Notes under the pieces: generated by a model
What the model was told of the DNA's origin: nothing
The model's input: only the letters and a program-made list of their open reading frames with translations
The model's database searches: none
Shown: in pieces, positions 53,631 through 62,693 of the stretch
How the letters are laid out: each line of letters opens with the position of its first letter
Numbering within the stretch: the first letter of the stretch is position 1
Assembly: GCF_021496665.1 (NCBI RefSeq)
Contig: NZ_CP071246.1
Span: forward strand, 1,302,001 to 1,366,000
Length of the DNA stretch: 64,000 nt
DNA from: Corynebacterium sp. CNCTC7651
GTDB taxonomy: Bacteria > Actinomycetota > Actinomycetes > Mycobacteriales > Mycobacteriaceae
Direction of reading: 5' to 3'
Made by a program: the position numbers and the translations under genes

Positions 53631-54002
53631 GCACCCGGCTTGGTCTCGGTCGTAGCTACCGCGGTCTCAGTTGCGGTCACGGTGCCGTCAACCTTTGTCG
53701 TCGTCGGCGTCACCGTCGTCGTCGCACCCGGCTTGGTCTCGGTCGTAGCTACCGCGGTCTCAGTTGCGGTCACGGTGCCGTCAACCTTTGTCGTCGTCGG
53801 CGTCACCGTCGTCGTCGCACCCGGCTTGGTCTCGGTCGTAGCTACCGCGGTCTCAGTTGCGGTCACGGTGCCGTCAACCTTTGTCGTCGTCGGCGTCACC
53901 GTCGTCGTCGCACCCGGCTTGGTCTCGATCGTAGCTACCGCGGTCTCAGTTGCGGTCACGGTGCCGTCAACCTTTGTCGTCGTCGGCGTCACCGTCGTCG
54001 TC
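53631..54002 (-). repeat. Four tandem 93-bp repeats in the LTD gene
   Basis: Units start at 53631, 53724, 53817 and 53910. Each encodes 31 residues of the type TTTKVDGTVTATETAVATTE. The only difference noticed is one base near 53932 (T to I in the protein). The stalk continues on both sides with diverged units rich in TTVT. Confidence 0.95.
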
Positions 54003-55923
54003 GCACCCGGCTTGGTCACCGTGATGGTGGGCACTTCGGTCGTAGCGGTCTTATCCGGGTTGGTAACCGTGGTGACTGGGGTTGTGGTGATCGTCGTCGC
54101 TGCGACCGTCACCGTGCTGGTCGCAGCAGCAGACGTTTCCGTGCCAGAGGTTGTAGTGGTGGTCGGTATGGAATCCACCTCGCACTCTTCTTCCACGGTT
54201 TTCACAGCCGCCCGGAGAGCGGTCCCATTAGTCAGATCGTCATCGGCCCACAGATAGCGGGTTGCAACCCTTTGCGTTCCGGCGTCGCAGGCGCCCGTTT
54301 TAGTGAACGTTGCGTAGCCCTCGTTGGCAAAGTTGGTTGTCATGTTCGAAGGACGAGCCTGTACTTCGGACGCAGGAACCCAACTGCCGTTTTCAAACTT
54401 CAGAAGGATGGACTGACCGTCACAAACCTGATCGCACAATGCTCGCAGTTCGCCAGCCTTCATGTCGTAGTCCAGCGCCATGACCCCAGCAAACGGGGAC
54501 TTGTAGCGCTGCACCAACTTTGTGTCCCCGTTATCCCCCAGCTCGACGAAGAGAACCTCGCCGGTGTCCTCCACTCCGAGGGCGTACATATTCTTGCCAA
54601 CACTAGGGATGTAGGAAATAGCTTCCAGTCCTCCATTCGGAGAAACCTGCCCGGTGTGCTTGGCGACTTTCCATTCGTCGGTGGCTACTAGCTCTCCGCT
54701 AGAACCGGCAGCGGGAACATCGAAGCGGAGAATCGATGGACGGGAGACCTTCTTGTTAGCGTTGTCGCGTTCAGTAGCAACGTAGATCGCGCCGTCATGG
54801 CCGATGGTTACGCCCTCTGCATCCGGATCACCGGTGCCATCCGGGTACCGCAGCTTCCAGCTACCAGCCACCTTGTAAGTGCTGTTTGATTCGACGAAAT
54901 CCAACGCCCACAGGGTGCCCACACTGTTGTTGACAATCCAAGCTCGGCCCGCACTGTCAAAATCAACGCCTGACATGTCTTCGACGTTGAATTCTGAACC
55001 CAAGTCGATATCCGTAATCTCCAGGGGATCATTCGGCCACGCAACGGCGTCGATCGGTGCCGGCGCTTCATACACCTCATTTGCAGCCTCTGGCGTCGCT
55101 TTTGTCTCGACGAATTCACCGGTGCCGTCAGGGATACGCCCCAGGGTATCGGTTGCGTGTGCGGACCATGAGATCTCGTCGACCAGCTCGCCGCCAGGTG
55201 TGAAGAGGCGGGCGGTGTCCGCGCTTCCCAGCCCGAACCCATTCACACCAGCTGGAAGTTCTGGGTCCTCGGTGTAGACGCGCAGGAAGCTCTTCGGAGC
55301 CAGTTGGGTGCCATCTGGAATAACAACTGGGGTGTGCGAATCGTTGTCATCCAATAGCAGCCAACCGGAGACGTCTACGGCCTCGTCTCCGGTGTTGAAG
55401 AGCTCAATCCAGTCACCCTTTTCATCGCCGTTTGACTCAACCTCATTTATCTTGATGTTGGCATTAGCGGGCTCCGTTGTGTCTGGGGCTGGCTCGTAAG
55501 GCTGGTTAGCCGCACCGCGGGTCTTCGTGCCCGTTACGACGAACGTGCCGTTCATATCGGGGATGCGACCCCAGGAGGTATCTTGGCCCTCCGGTGTTTT
55601 CGCGTGCGCATCGTAGCTGAAGTAGTCAACAATTTTGCCGTCCGCGTCCTTGATGGTGATCTCGTCACCATTGCCGAGCCCGAACGCGTCGTCGGTGTCG
55701 AAAACGTAGTAACCACCTGCAGGGATAACAGCATCATCGGGAAGAGTGAGCGGCCCCTTCTTCTTCGAATCATCCTTCGCCGTCCAACCGGCAAGTTTGA
55801 CATCCCTATCTGTAGGGTTCGCTAATTCAACCCAATCGGTAGTTTCACCGTTGGACACCAGCTCATTGATCACCACTCGGAGCTTCTCGTTCGGCTTCTC
55901 CGGTGTCGGGCGGAGGCTGATCT

Positions 55924-55931
55924 GCCATTGA
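55924..55931. repeat. 8-bp target duplication, left side of IS256 copy A
   Basis: GCCATTGA; the same 8 bp occur at 57373-57380 directly after the other end of the element. Confidence 0.93.
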
Positions 55932-57372
55932 GAGGGTGTCAGGAGTTTTGTGTGTGAGGCTCTGATCTGAATGGAGTTTCACCGATAATGACTACGGTGT
56001 CACCAAAGAAAGGCTATGACCCGTCGAGGGTCAACGCGATCAGCGAGAAGCTGATGAATAACCCCGAGCTCGCTAAGCTCATCGGGGAGCTCTCCACCTC
56101 CACCGATGACGCCAGCGAGCTGGTGAAGGGTCTTCTACAAGCATCGATCAACGCTGGCCTGCAGGCGGAGATGGACGCTCATTTGGGCTACGAGCACTCC
56201 GACCGCAAAGCCAAAGCCCAGGTCGATGCCCGGGGTGGTGGTAACCACCGCAATGGGTCGTACACCAAGACCGTGGATTCCGGCTACGGTCCGCTGGAAG
56301 TGACCGTGCCCAGGGATCGGGCGGGCACGTTCCGGCCGCAGATGGTGCCCAAGGGCGCTCGCCGGCTCACCGAGCTCGATGACATGATCATCTCCCTGTA
56401 CGCGGGTGGGATGACCGTGCGCGATATCCAGCATCACCTTGCAACCACCCTGGGTGTGGATATGAGCCCGGATACCATCAGCACGATCACCGACGCGGTG
56501 CTCGATGAGGTGATGATCTGGCAGAACCGCCAGTTAGATGAGTTCTACCCGGTGATCTTCCTCGACGCGTTGCGGGTCAAGATCCGCGACGGCCACCGCG
56601 TGGTCAACAAGTCCTGCTACATGGCCGTCGGTGTGGACATGGACGGCATCAAACACATCCTGGGCTTGTGGATCGCCGATACCGAAGGTGCCGCATTCTG
56701 GGCGTCCGTGTGCGCTGACCTTGCAAACCGTGGGGTGCAGGACGTGTTCATCGTCTGCTGCGACGGGCTCAAGGGCCTGCCCGAGGCGGTGGAGGCAACC
56801 TGGCCGAGTTCCATGGTGCAGACCTGTATCGTGCACCTGATTCGGGCGGCGAACAGGTGGGTGTCCTACCAGGACCGCAAACCCGTCTCCAGCGCACTGC
56901 GGGAGGTCTACACCGCACCCAACGAAGACACCGCGCGCGCCGCCCTAGACGCGTTCGAAGCATCTGAACTTGGGCGGCGCTACCCCCAGTCGGTGAAGGT
57001 ATGGCGCGACGCGTGGGATCGGTTCGTGCCGTTTCTGCAGTTCCCGCCGGCAGCCCGCCGGGTGCTCTACACCACGAACTCCATCGAGTCGCTCAACGCG
57101 GAATTGCGGAAAGCCACCCGCAACCGGGGCCAGTTCCCGAACGACACTGCGGCGCTGAAGACGCTGTGGTTGATGATCTGCAACATCGAAGACAAGCGTG
57201 CCGCCCAGCGTGCGAAGAAGGCGAAACGGGCAACTGAGTGCAACGGCTATATTGAAGGGGCGAAAGCCACCGGGTGGAAACAAGCCATCAACCAACTAGC
57301 CGTGGCATACCCCGACCGATTCGCGGACTACGTGTAAACCAAGCCCCCGCACACAAACAATCGGACACTCTC
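55932..57372 (+). mobile_element. IS256-family insertion sequence, intact copy A (1441 bp)
   Basis: The ends are imperfect inverted repeats of about 28 bp: GAGGGTGTCAGGAGTTTTGT at the left and, on the opposite strand, GAGAGTGTCCGATTGTTTGT at the right. Flanks carry the 8-bp duplication GCCATTGA, the size expected for IS256 elements. It holds a single full-length transposase gene. It interrupts the LTD gene in opposite orientation. Confidence 0.95.
55988..57337 (+). CDS. IS256-family (Mutator-type) transposase
   Basis: A 449-aa DDE transposase. The helical N-terminus (GLLQASINAGLQAEMDAHLGYE) is followed by the family segment GSYTKTVDSGYGPLEV and PRDRAGTF. The catalytic residues are visible in VIFLDALRVKIRD (Asp), VFIVCCDGLKGLP (Asp) and YTTNSIESLNAELRK (Glu). 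All landmarks are present, so the enzyme should be active. Confidence 0.96.
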   Translation: MTTVSPKKGYDPSRVNAISEKLMNNPELAKLIGELSTSTDDASELVKGLLQASINAGLQAEMDAHLGYEHSDRKAKAQVDARGGGNHRNGSYTKTVDSGYGPLEVTVPRDRAGTFRPQMVPKGARRLTELDDMIISLYAGGMTVRDIQHHLATTLGVDMSPDTISTITDAVLDEVMIWQNRQLDEFYPVIFLDALRVKIRDGHRVVNKSCYMAVGVDMDGIKHILGLWIADTEGAAFWASVCADLANRGVQDVFIVCCDGLKGLPEAVEATWPSSMVQTCIVHLIRAANRWVSYQDRKPVSSALREVYTAPNEDTARAALDAFEASELGRRYPQSVKVWRDAWDRFVPFLQFPPAARRVLYTTNSIESLNAELRKATRNRGQFPNDTAALKTLWLMICNIEDKRAAQRAKKAKRATECNGYIEGAKATGWKQAINQLAVAYPDRFADYV

Positions 57373-57380
57373 GCCATTGA
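57373..57380. repeat. 8-bp target duplication, right side of IS256 copy A
   Basis: GCCATTGA, identical to 55924-55931. The LTD reading frame enters the element here and ends after a short chimeric tail at 57296. Confidence 0.93.
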
Positions 57381-57832
57381 TCCTCGGCACCGTCCGGAAT
57401 GCGGCTCCACGACGTGTTCACATCATCGAGAATGCGCGGGTGCTTCGACCACTTGAAGCTATCGATCTCTTCACCAGCGGTGTTTCGGATTGTCATCGAA
57501 TCAGCGCCGCCCAAACCGAAACCCTTGCTTCCGTCGGGGGTGGCGTTCTCCGTGTAGAAACGGTAAAAACCACCCGCAGGAACGGAAGTATCAGTTGGGA
57601 AGGTAATGGCGACGCTCTTTTTGCCGTCGTCGATGGCCGTCCAGCCTGAGATGTCAACGTCGACACCAGAGGTGTTGACCAGCTCTACCCAGTCGCTAAC
57701 CTCGTCGCCGTTCGTGACTACTTCATTGATTTTGATCGGACTGGCGGGTGCACCGATTGCAGGCGCTGCCATCACGTTGACGGCAAGAGCCACAGCAAGT
57801 GGCGCACTAAGCACTCTCTTCCAATTCCTCAT

Positions 57833-57925
57833 CTAAGGACCCTTCATATCGGACGCTCGGGAAATAACCTCTGGGAACGAGCCGTCGAAAAGCTGAAGTT
57901 GCCCTGACGAGACTATGTAAGCAAG
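57833..57925 (-). promoter_or_regulatory. Leader of the LTD gene, similar to that of the 167-aa paralogue
   Basis: On the minus strand CATAGTCTC, CTTCAGCTTTTC, TCCCAG and CCGATATGAAGGGT match blocks in the same order at 52522-52612. The first may include the -10 box; the remaining roughly 75 nt would be a shared untranslated leader. Confidence 0.5.
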
Positions 57926-58019
57926 TTGAACTGAGGGTGACTGCTCGATGTCCGTACAGTGAAGTGTTATTGGGGATGTCGACGACTATCGGCAGACTGA
58001 ACCTTGGCTGAGTCCGCCT

Positions 58020-58051
58020 CCCCGGAACGAGTTGACGAACTCGTTCCGGGG
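58020..58051. repeat. Perfect 14-bp hairpin at the outer edge of the IS3-like element
   Basis: CCCCGGAACGAGTT and AACTCGTTCCGGGG pair around GACG. The CCCCGGAACGAG part also occurs inverted on the other side of the element (61541-61554), so it may belong to the element ends. No T-run follows, so it is not a typical terminator. Confidence 0.6.
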
Positions 58052-58115
58052 GCGTCTAAAAACCGCAGGTCGTCATCCGAGCCGCTTTGTGTCAAGTGGT
58101 TGTGAACCGTTTTTG

Positions 58116-59223
58116 TTATGGGTTGGTGGTTAGTGGTTGGGGGCTGGGGTGTGTGGTGGTGGTTGTGCGGATGATGGTGACTTCTCTGGGCAGTCCGGTT
58201 GGGGTTTTGGGTGGTGTGTGGATGCGTCCTTCTTCTAGGGCATCCTGGATGGCGTGGTGGCGGCTGGTTTGCAGTGTGCGCCAGGTGCCGTCGAGGACGC
58301 TTTGTGGGGTGTAGTAGTTGATCGCGCTGTTTGGCCGGCTGTTGTAGTTGGTGGTGAAGGTGCTGACCCAATTGGTGGCGTGGTCGATGGACGCGAACAC
58401 TGGCGGGTAGTAGGGACTTCCTTTCATGGTGTGAAACAAAGACTCCATGTGGGGGTTGTCGTTGCTGGTGTGGGGGCGGCTGAAGGATTGGGTGATGCCG
58501 CGGGAGTGAAACAGCTCGGCGATGGTGGTGCTGGTCATCGAGGGGCCGTTGTCGGAGTGCACGGTGTGCACGTCGGGGTATTGGCTGAGGATGCGAGTGA
58601 ACAGCTCGGTTGCGGCGCGGGTTTGTTCGCGCGGGGTGATGCTGGTGCCTACTACGGCTCGCGAGTACAGGTCGATCACGGTTAGGCAGGCGTAGTTCTG
58701 ACTGATGCATGGTCCAGGTAGGAAGGTGATGTCCCAGCACAGCACTTGTCCCGGGGCCGTGGCGGATGACGTGTGGGGGTGTTGTGCGTCCGCGTTTGGT
58801 GTTGTTGCGTCTGCGGGTGTGGGAGCGCTGTTTAAGCAGGCGCTGGTGTTGGCGGGCGGTGCGGTAGAAGCTGCTCAAGCTGGCGATGTATAACCCGTGG
58901 TTGTAGGCGTTGTAGTACACGTCGTCGACGCTTGAATACGGGTTGGCGTCGAGCAGCGCCAGAATGTCGTCGACTTGCTGCTCGCTCAGACGGGGGATGT
59001 TGCGGGCGGTGTGCGGGGTGGGATTGGGCTTCGTCGGGCGGGGTTTACGGGCGTAGAACACCCGGCTGCGGCTGACGCGAAGCAGTTGCTGGGCTTTGGT
59101 TAGGGAGTGTCCGTAGGAGACGAGGGCGTCGATGAGGCGTTGTTCTTCCTTGAGACCAGTTTCATAGCGGCGTGTTTCGTCTTCGGATAAGGATTTTCCT
59201 CCGCGTCGTAGTCCACGCCAGGA
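58116..59223 (-). pseudogene. IS3-like transposase orfB, 5' end displaced by IS256 and frameshifted
   Basis: The N-terminal part (KEEQRLIDALVSYGHSLTKAQQLLRVSRSRVFYARKPRP, LYIASLSSFYRTARQHQRLL) is in one frame. The integrase core with its DDE residues (LCWDITFLPG, HSDNGPSMT, PHMESLFHTMKG) is in another. The frames change around a run of five G (58775-58779, C on the coding strand); one base fewer would join them as RTTPPHTSSATAPGQVLCWD. The product as it stands is inactive. Confidence 0.75.
59216..59223. repeat. 8-bp target duplication, left side of IS256 copy B
   Basis: CGCCAGGA; the same 8 bp occur at 60664-60671 on the other side of the element. Confidence 0.93.
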
Positions 59224-60663
59224 GAGAGTGTCCGATTGTTTGTGTGCGGGGGCTTGGTTTACACGTAGTCCGCGAACCGGTCGGGGTATGCCACGGCTAG
59301 TTGGTTGATGGCTTGTTTCCACCCGGTGGCTTTCGCCCCTTCAATATAGCCGTTGCACTCAGTTGCCCGTTTCGCCTTCTTCGCACGCTGGGCGGCACGC
59401 TTGTCTTCGATGTTGCAGATCATCAACCACAGCGTCTTCAGCGCCGCAGTGTCGTTCGGGAACTGGCCCCGGTTGCGGGTGGCTTTCCGCAATTCCGCGT
59501 TGAGCGACTCGATGGAGTTCGTGGTGTAGAGCACCCGGCGGGCTGCCGGCGGGAACTGCAGAAACGGCACGAACCGATCCCACGCGTCGCGCCATACCTT
59601 CACCGACTGGGGGTAGCGCCGCCCAAGTTCAGATGCTTCGAACGCGTCTAGGGCGGCGCGCGCGGTGTCTTCGTTGGGTGCGGTGTAGACCTCCCGCAGT
59701 GCGCTGGAGACGGGTTTGCGGTCCTGGTAGGACACCCACCTGTTCGCCGCCCGAATCAGGTGCACGATACAGGTCTGCACCATGGAACTCGGCCAGGTTG
59801 CCTCCACCGCCTCGGGCAGGCCCTTGAGCCCGTCGCAGCAGACGATGAACACGTCCTGCACCCCACGGTTTGCAAGGTCAGCGCACACGGACGCCCAGAA
59901 TGCGGCACCTTCGGTATCGGCGATCCACAAGCCCAGGATGTGTTTGATGCCGTCCATGTCCACACCGACGGCCATGTAGCAGGACTTGTTGACCACGCGG
60001 TGGCCGTCGCGGATCTTGACCCGCAACGCGTCGAGGAAGATCACCGGGTAGAACTCATCTAACTGGCGGTTCTGCCAGATCATCACCTCATCGAGCACCG
60101 CGTCGGTGATCGTGCTGATGGTATCCGGGCTCATATCCACACCCAGGGTGGTTGCAAGGTGATGCTGGATATCGCGCACGGTCATCCCACCCGCGTACAG
60201 GGAGATGATCATGTCATCGAGCTCGGTGAGCCGGCGAGCGCCCTTGGGCACCATCTGCGGCCGGAACGTGCCCGCCCGATCCCTGGGCACGGTCACTTCC
60301 AGCGGACCGTAGCCGGAATCCACGGTCTTGGTGACGACCCATTGCGGTGGTTACCACCACCCCGGGCATCGACCTGGGCTTTGGCTTTGCGGTCGGAGTG
60401 CTCGTAGCCCAAATGAGCATCCATCTCCGCCTGCAGGCCAGCGTTGATCGATGCTTGTAGAAGACCCTTCACCAGCTCGCTGGCGTCATCGGTGGAGGTG
60501 GAGAGCTCCCCGATGAGCTTAGCGAGCTCGGGGTTATTCATCAGCTTCTCGCTGATCGCGTTGACCCTCGACGGGTCATAGCCTTTCTTTGGTGACACCG
60601 TAGTCATTATCGGTGAAACTCCATTCAGATCAGAGCCTCACACACAAAACTCCTGACACCCTC
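59224..60663 (-). mobile_element. IS256-family insertion sequence, copy B (1440 bp, inverted relative to copy A)
   Basis: The ends match copy A (GAGAGTGTCCGATTGTTTGT at 59224 and, inverted, GAGGGTGTCAGGAG at 60663). It is flanked by the 8-bp duplication CGCCAGGA and sits inside the IS3-like transposase. The predicted protein segments are identical to copy A wherever both are readable. It is one base shorter than copy A. Confidence 0.95.
59259..60607 (-). pseudogene. IS256-family transposase with 1-bp deletion
   Basis: The same 449-codon gene as copy A, except that one base is missing between 60333 and 60334: copy A reads GGGTCGTACACC on the coding strand where this copy reads GGGTCGTCACC. 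Translation from the start therefore ends after 104 residues. The DDE core remains in a separate open frame of 354 codons. Unless rescued by copy A, it cannot move itself. Confidence 0.93.
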
Positions 60664-61483
60664 CGCCAGGAAGATCGGGCATGGACGCTAAAGCTTTTCC
60701 CAGCGCATCACTGGTCTGCCTCCACTTATCCAACTCCGCGTCTTGGCGCTGAAGCTTCTGGTTGGCCTTCGCCAACTCCCGCTTCAGCCGGTCGTTTTCG
60801 GCGAGCATCCGCTCAACCTGCTTACGACTGCGCGTTGGGTCGTCATGCGTACCAGAGCCCACAATATCTGCCTTCCGTTTCAGCGCGTATTGCTCGATTG
60901 ATCCGTCCGCCACCTTGGCGATCCATTTCGACATTTCCATATGCGTCAGCCCCAGCGCCACCAAAAACGCACCCTTCTCCCCGGCAGGAAGTGCCGCATA
61001 ACTGCGCACGAGGTACGTCATCGCACGCGGCGAGAGGCGGCTAGAGATGTCTTCTGTCAGCGCGTCGAGTTTGGCCTCAGCCGCAGACGGTAACCCGAGA
61101 CGCTGCCCCCACTTGAACATCGTGGCGTTACTGAGCCCGTGGCGGGCTATCCATTTCCCTTTCGCCCCATAGGGCAAGTTGCGGTAGATCGCGACCATCT
61201 GCGCCTTCTGGGCTGGGGTGAAATCAAGGCCCCACCCCTTTTTCACACACGGAGCAAACACGAACGAGCCTGCGGCAAGTGTCACCACCACCGCATCATC
61301 GAGTAGCTCACCCGGATCCAAATACGTCACCGGAATACCGAGCACATCCCCAGCCCGCACCGCCACCCGACGCCGGCGCGGTGAACTGTCACCATTAGAC
61401 GGCACCGCTACCTCCTGCGAATCCGAGCAGGCACCAAACGACACCGGCTGCGGCACCAAGCGAGGAACATCAAACGTGGCCAT
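60638..61483 (-). pseudogene. IS3-like transposase orfA (HTH and coiled coil), 3' end displaced by IS256
   Basis: About 280 residues. The N-terminal 90 residues (RRRRVAVRAGDVLGIPVTYL) are unusual for orfA. They are followed by a helix-turn-helix (TPAQKAQMVAIYRNLPYGAK, WIARHGLSNATMFKWGQRLG) and a leucine-type coiled coil (QVERMLAENDRLKRELAKAN). The frame now ends inside IS256. Removing that element extends it by about 35 codons to a TAA, with orfB overlapping in the -1 frame. The ATG at 61483 follows GAGGAGG. Confidence 0.75.
60664..60671. repeat. 8-bp target duplication, right side of IS256 copy B
   Basis: CGCCAGGA, identical to 59216-59223, inside the last codons of the remaining orfA. Confidence 0.93.
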
Positions 61484-61641
61484 GAACAAACCTCCTCAGG
61501 TCTCTCGTTCACAACCAGCCTGACAGCAAGGGAGCTGACCATCTCGTTCCGGGGAGTCAGCCGAACTGGCTCCTCATCTGACGGGCGGACCCGAAAACTG
61601 ACCGGAATTCAGGGCAAAATGCATCCGTTGGCAGAAACGCC

Positions 61642-61674
61642 AAAAGCGGCGACCCCACACCGGGGGCCGCCGCC
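61642..61674 (-). terminator. Terminator downstream of pspA
   Basis: GCGGCGACCCC (61646-61656) pairs with GGGGGCCGCCGC (ending at 61673) with one mismatch; on the minus strand it is followed by TTTT. It ends the pspA transcript. Confidence 0.75.
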
Positions 61675-61736
61675 AGAATCCTCAGACGCTAGGTCCAAAA
61701 AGCCGCGTGGGCTACAACCTACGCCTCTCCGCGAAC

Positions 61737-62627
61737 TTACGCCTCGCCGCGCAGCTCGCGCATGCGCTGCGCAACCGCGTCGTCGGAAACGCCGGCCTCA
61801 GAGGTCGGCTGCGCAGCCGGAGCGGACTGCGGGCGGGACACGCCAGCATCCTGCGCACCAGATGCGGAAGCCGCACCCTGCTCGATTGCCGGCTTGGCGC
61901 CGGAGGTCAGCTCACCAGCCATCTCGGCGCGGATCTGCTCGAGGCGGCCGTGGCCAGCCATCTGGATGCCAGCCTGCTCAACCTCGGCCATACGACCCTC
62001 GATGGAGTTCTGGGCCAGCTCGGCGGCACCGAGGGCGTTAGCGTAGCGGCGCTCAATCTTGTCGCGCACCTGGTCCAGGTTCGGGCCGGAGGCAGTGATG
62101 GAGTTCATCTGCTGCATGGTCTCGGAGACCTTCTCCTGCATCTTGGCCTGCTCCAGCTGGCTCAGCAGCTTGGAACGCTCAGCCACCTGCTGCTGCAGGT
62201 GTGCAGCGTTGCGCTCCACGGCCTGCTTGGCGGAAGCTGCCTGCTGCAGCGCCTGGTCGTGCAGCTGCTTGGTGTCTTCCACACCCTGCTCAGCGGTGAC
62301 CAGCTGTGCGGCGAATGCCTCAGCGGCGTTCTCGTACTCCTGGGCCTTCTGCGCATCGCCCGCTCCGCGCGCCTTGTCTGCGAGCTGGAGCGCCTGACGG
62401 GTGTTAGCCTGCAGCTTCTCCACGTCCTCGAGGCGGCGGTTCAGCTGCATCTCCAGCTGGCGCTGGTTGCCAATCACAGCCGCAGCCTGCTGGGACAGTG
62501 CCTGGTGCTGGCGCTGTGCCTCATTGATCGCCTGCTCGATCTGGACCTTCGGGTCTGCGTTCTCTTCGATCTTGTTATCGAAAAGCGCCATCAGGTAGTT
62601 CCAGAACTTCTTAAACGGGTTCGCCAT
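61737..62627 (-). CDS. pspA: Phage shock protein A family (PspA/IM30)
   Basis: A 296-aa helical protein. The N-terminal amphipathic helix ([22 protein letters not shown]) binds membrane. Long coiled coils follow ([33 protein letters not shown] and [20 protein letters not shown]), and the tail is Ala/Ser rich. It stabilises the envelope under stress. It lies downstream of clgR, its regulator in related actinobacteria. Confidence 0.92.
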   Translation of the reverse strand: MANPFKKFWNYLMALFDNKIEENADPKVQIEQAINEAQRQHQALSQQAAAVIGNQRQLEMQLNRRLEDVEKLQANTRQALQLADKARGAGDAQKAQEYENAAEAFAAQLVTAEQGVEDTKQLHDQALQQAASAKQAVERNAAHLQQQVAERSKLLSQLEQAKMQEKVSETMQQMNSITASGPNLDQVRDKIERRYANALGAAELAQNSIEGRMAEVEQAGIQMAGHGRLEQIRAEMAGELTSGAKPAIEQGAASASGAQDAGVSRPQSAPAAQPTSEAGVSDDAVAQRMRELRGEA

Positions 62628-62693
62628 GGGTCAAGGACCTTTCGTGGTTTGTAACGTTAATTCTGCGTTACCACTGTAGACGCGAAACGCGCG

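Larger units (their letters stand above)
52724..57832 (-). pseudogene. Large secreted lamin-tail-domain protein, interrupted by an IS256-family element
   Basis: The 5' part (57832-57373) encodes signal peptide MRNWKRVLSAPLAVALAVNV and a first LTD domain (IKINEVVTNGDEVSDWVELVN). The 3' part (55923-52724) encodes two more LTDs (VINELVSNGETTDWVELAN, IKINEVESNGDEKGDWIELFN) and a beta-propeller region of esterase-like phytase type (GVDFDSAGRAWIVNN, DAEGVTIGHDGAIYVATE). A long Thr-rich repeat stalk and the C-terminal module from CVSTLTGWG to SC complete it. The insertion at 55932-57372 with an 8-bp duplication breaks the frame. Joining the two parts without it gives 1220 in-frame codons. A surface or secreted role, perhaps phosphoester or nucleic acid related, is only inferred. 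Confidence 0.85.
58088..61528 (-). mobile_element. IS3-like insertion sequence, interrupted by IS256 copy B
   Basis: Without the nested 1440-bp element and its duplication it would be about 2.0 kb. It contains a helix-turn-helix/coiled-coil orfA and an integrase-type orfB in the -1 frame, the IS3 plan. Candidate inverted ends are TGTCAAGTGGTTGTGAAC (58090-58107) and, inverted, TGTCAGGCTGGTTGTGAAC (61507-61525). Further inverted similarity outside these (about 58004-58031 and 61541-61562) makes the exact ends uncertain. No target duplication was found. Confidence 0.7.

Noticed and set aside
53631..54002. Regular repeats that could suggest a CRISPR array
   Set aside because: The 93-bp units are contiguous, have no unique spacers and stay in frame within a protein-coding gene.
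52935..54257. 440-codon Val/Thr-rich plus-strand frame opposite the LTD stalk
   Set aside because: Its repeats are the reverse complement of the Thr-rich repeats, and it has no signal peptide or ribosome site.
57967..59322. Single 451-codon frame running from IS256 into the IS3-like orfB
   Set aside because: It is a fusion by chance: the start lies in IS256, and the C-terminal half is a wrong frame of the integrase core.
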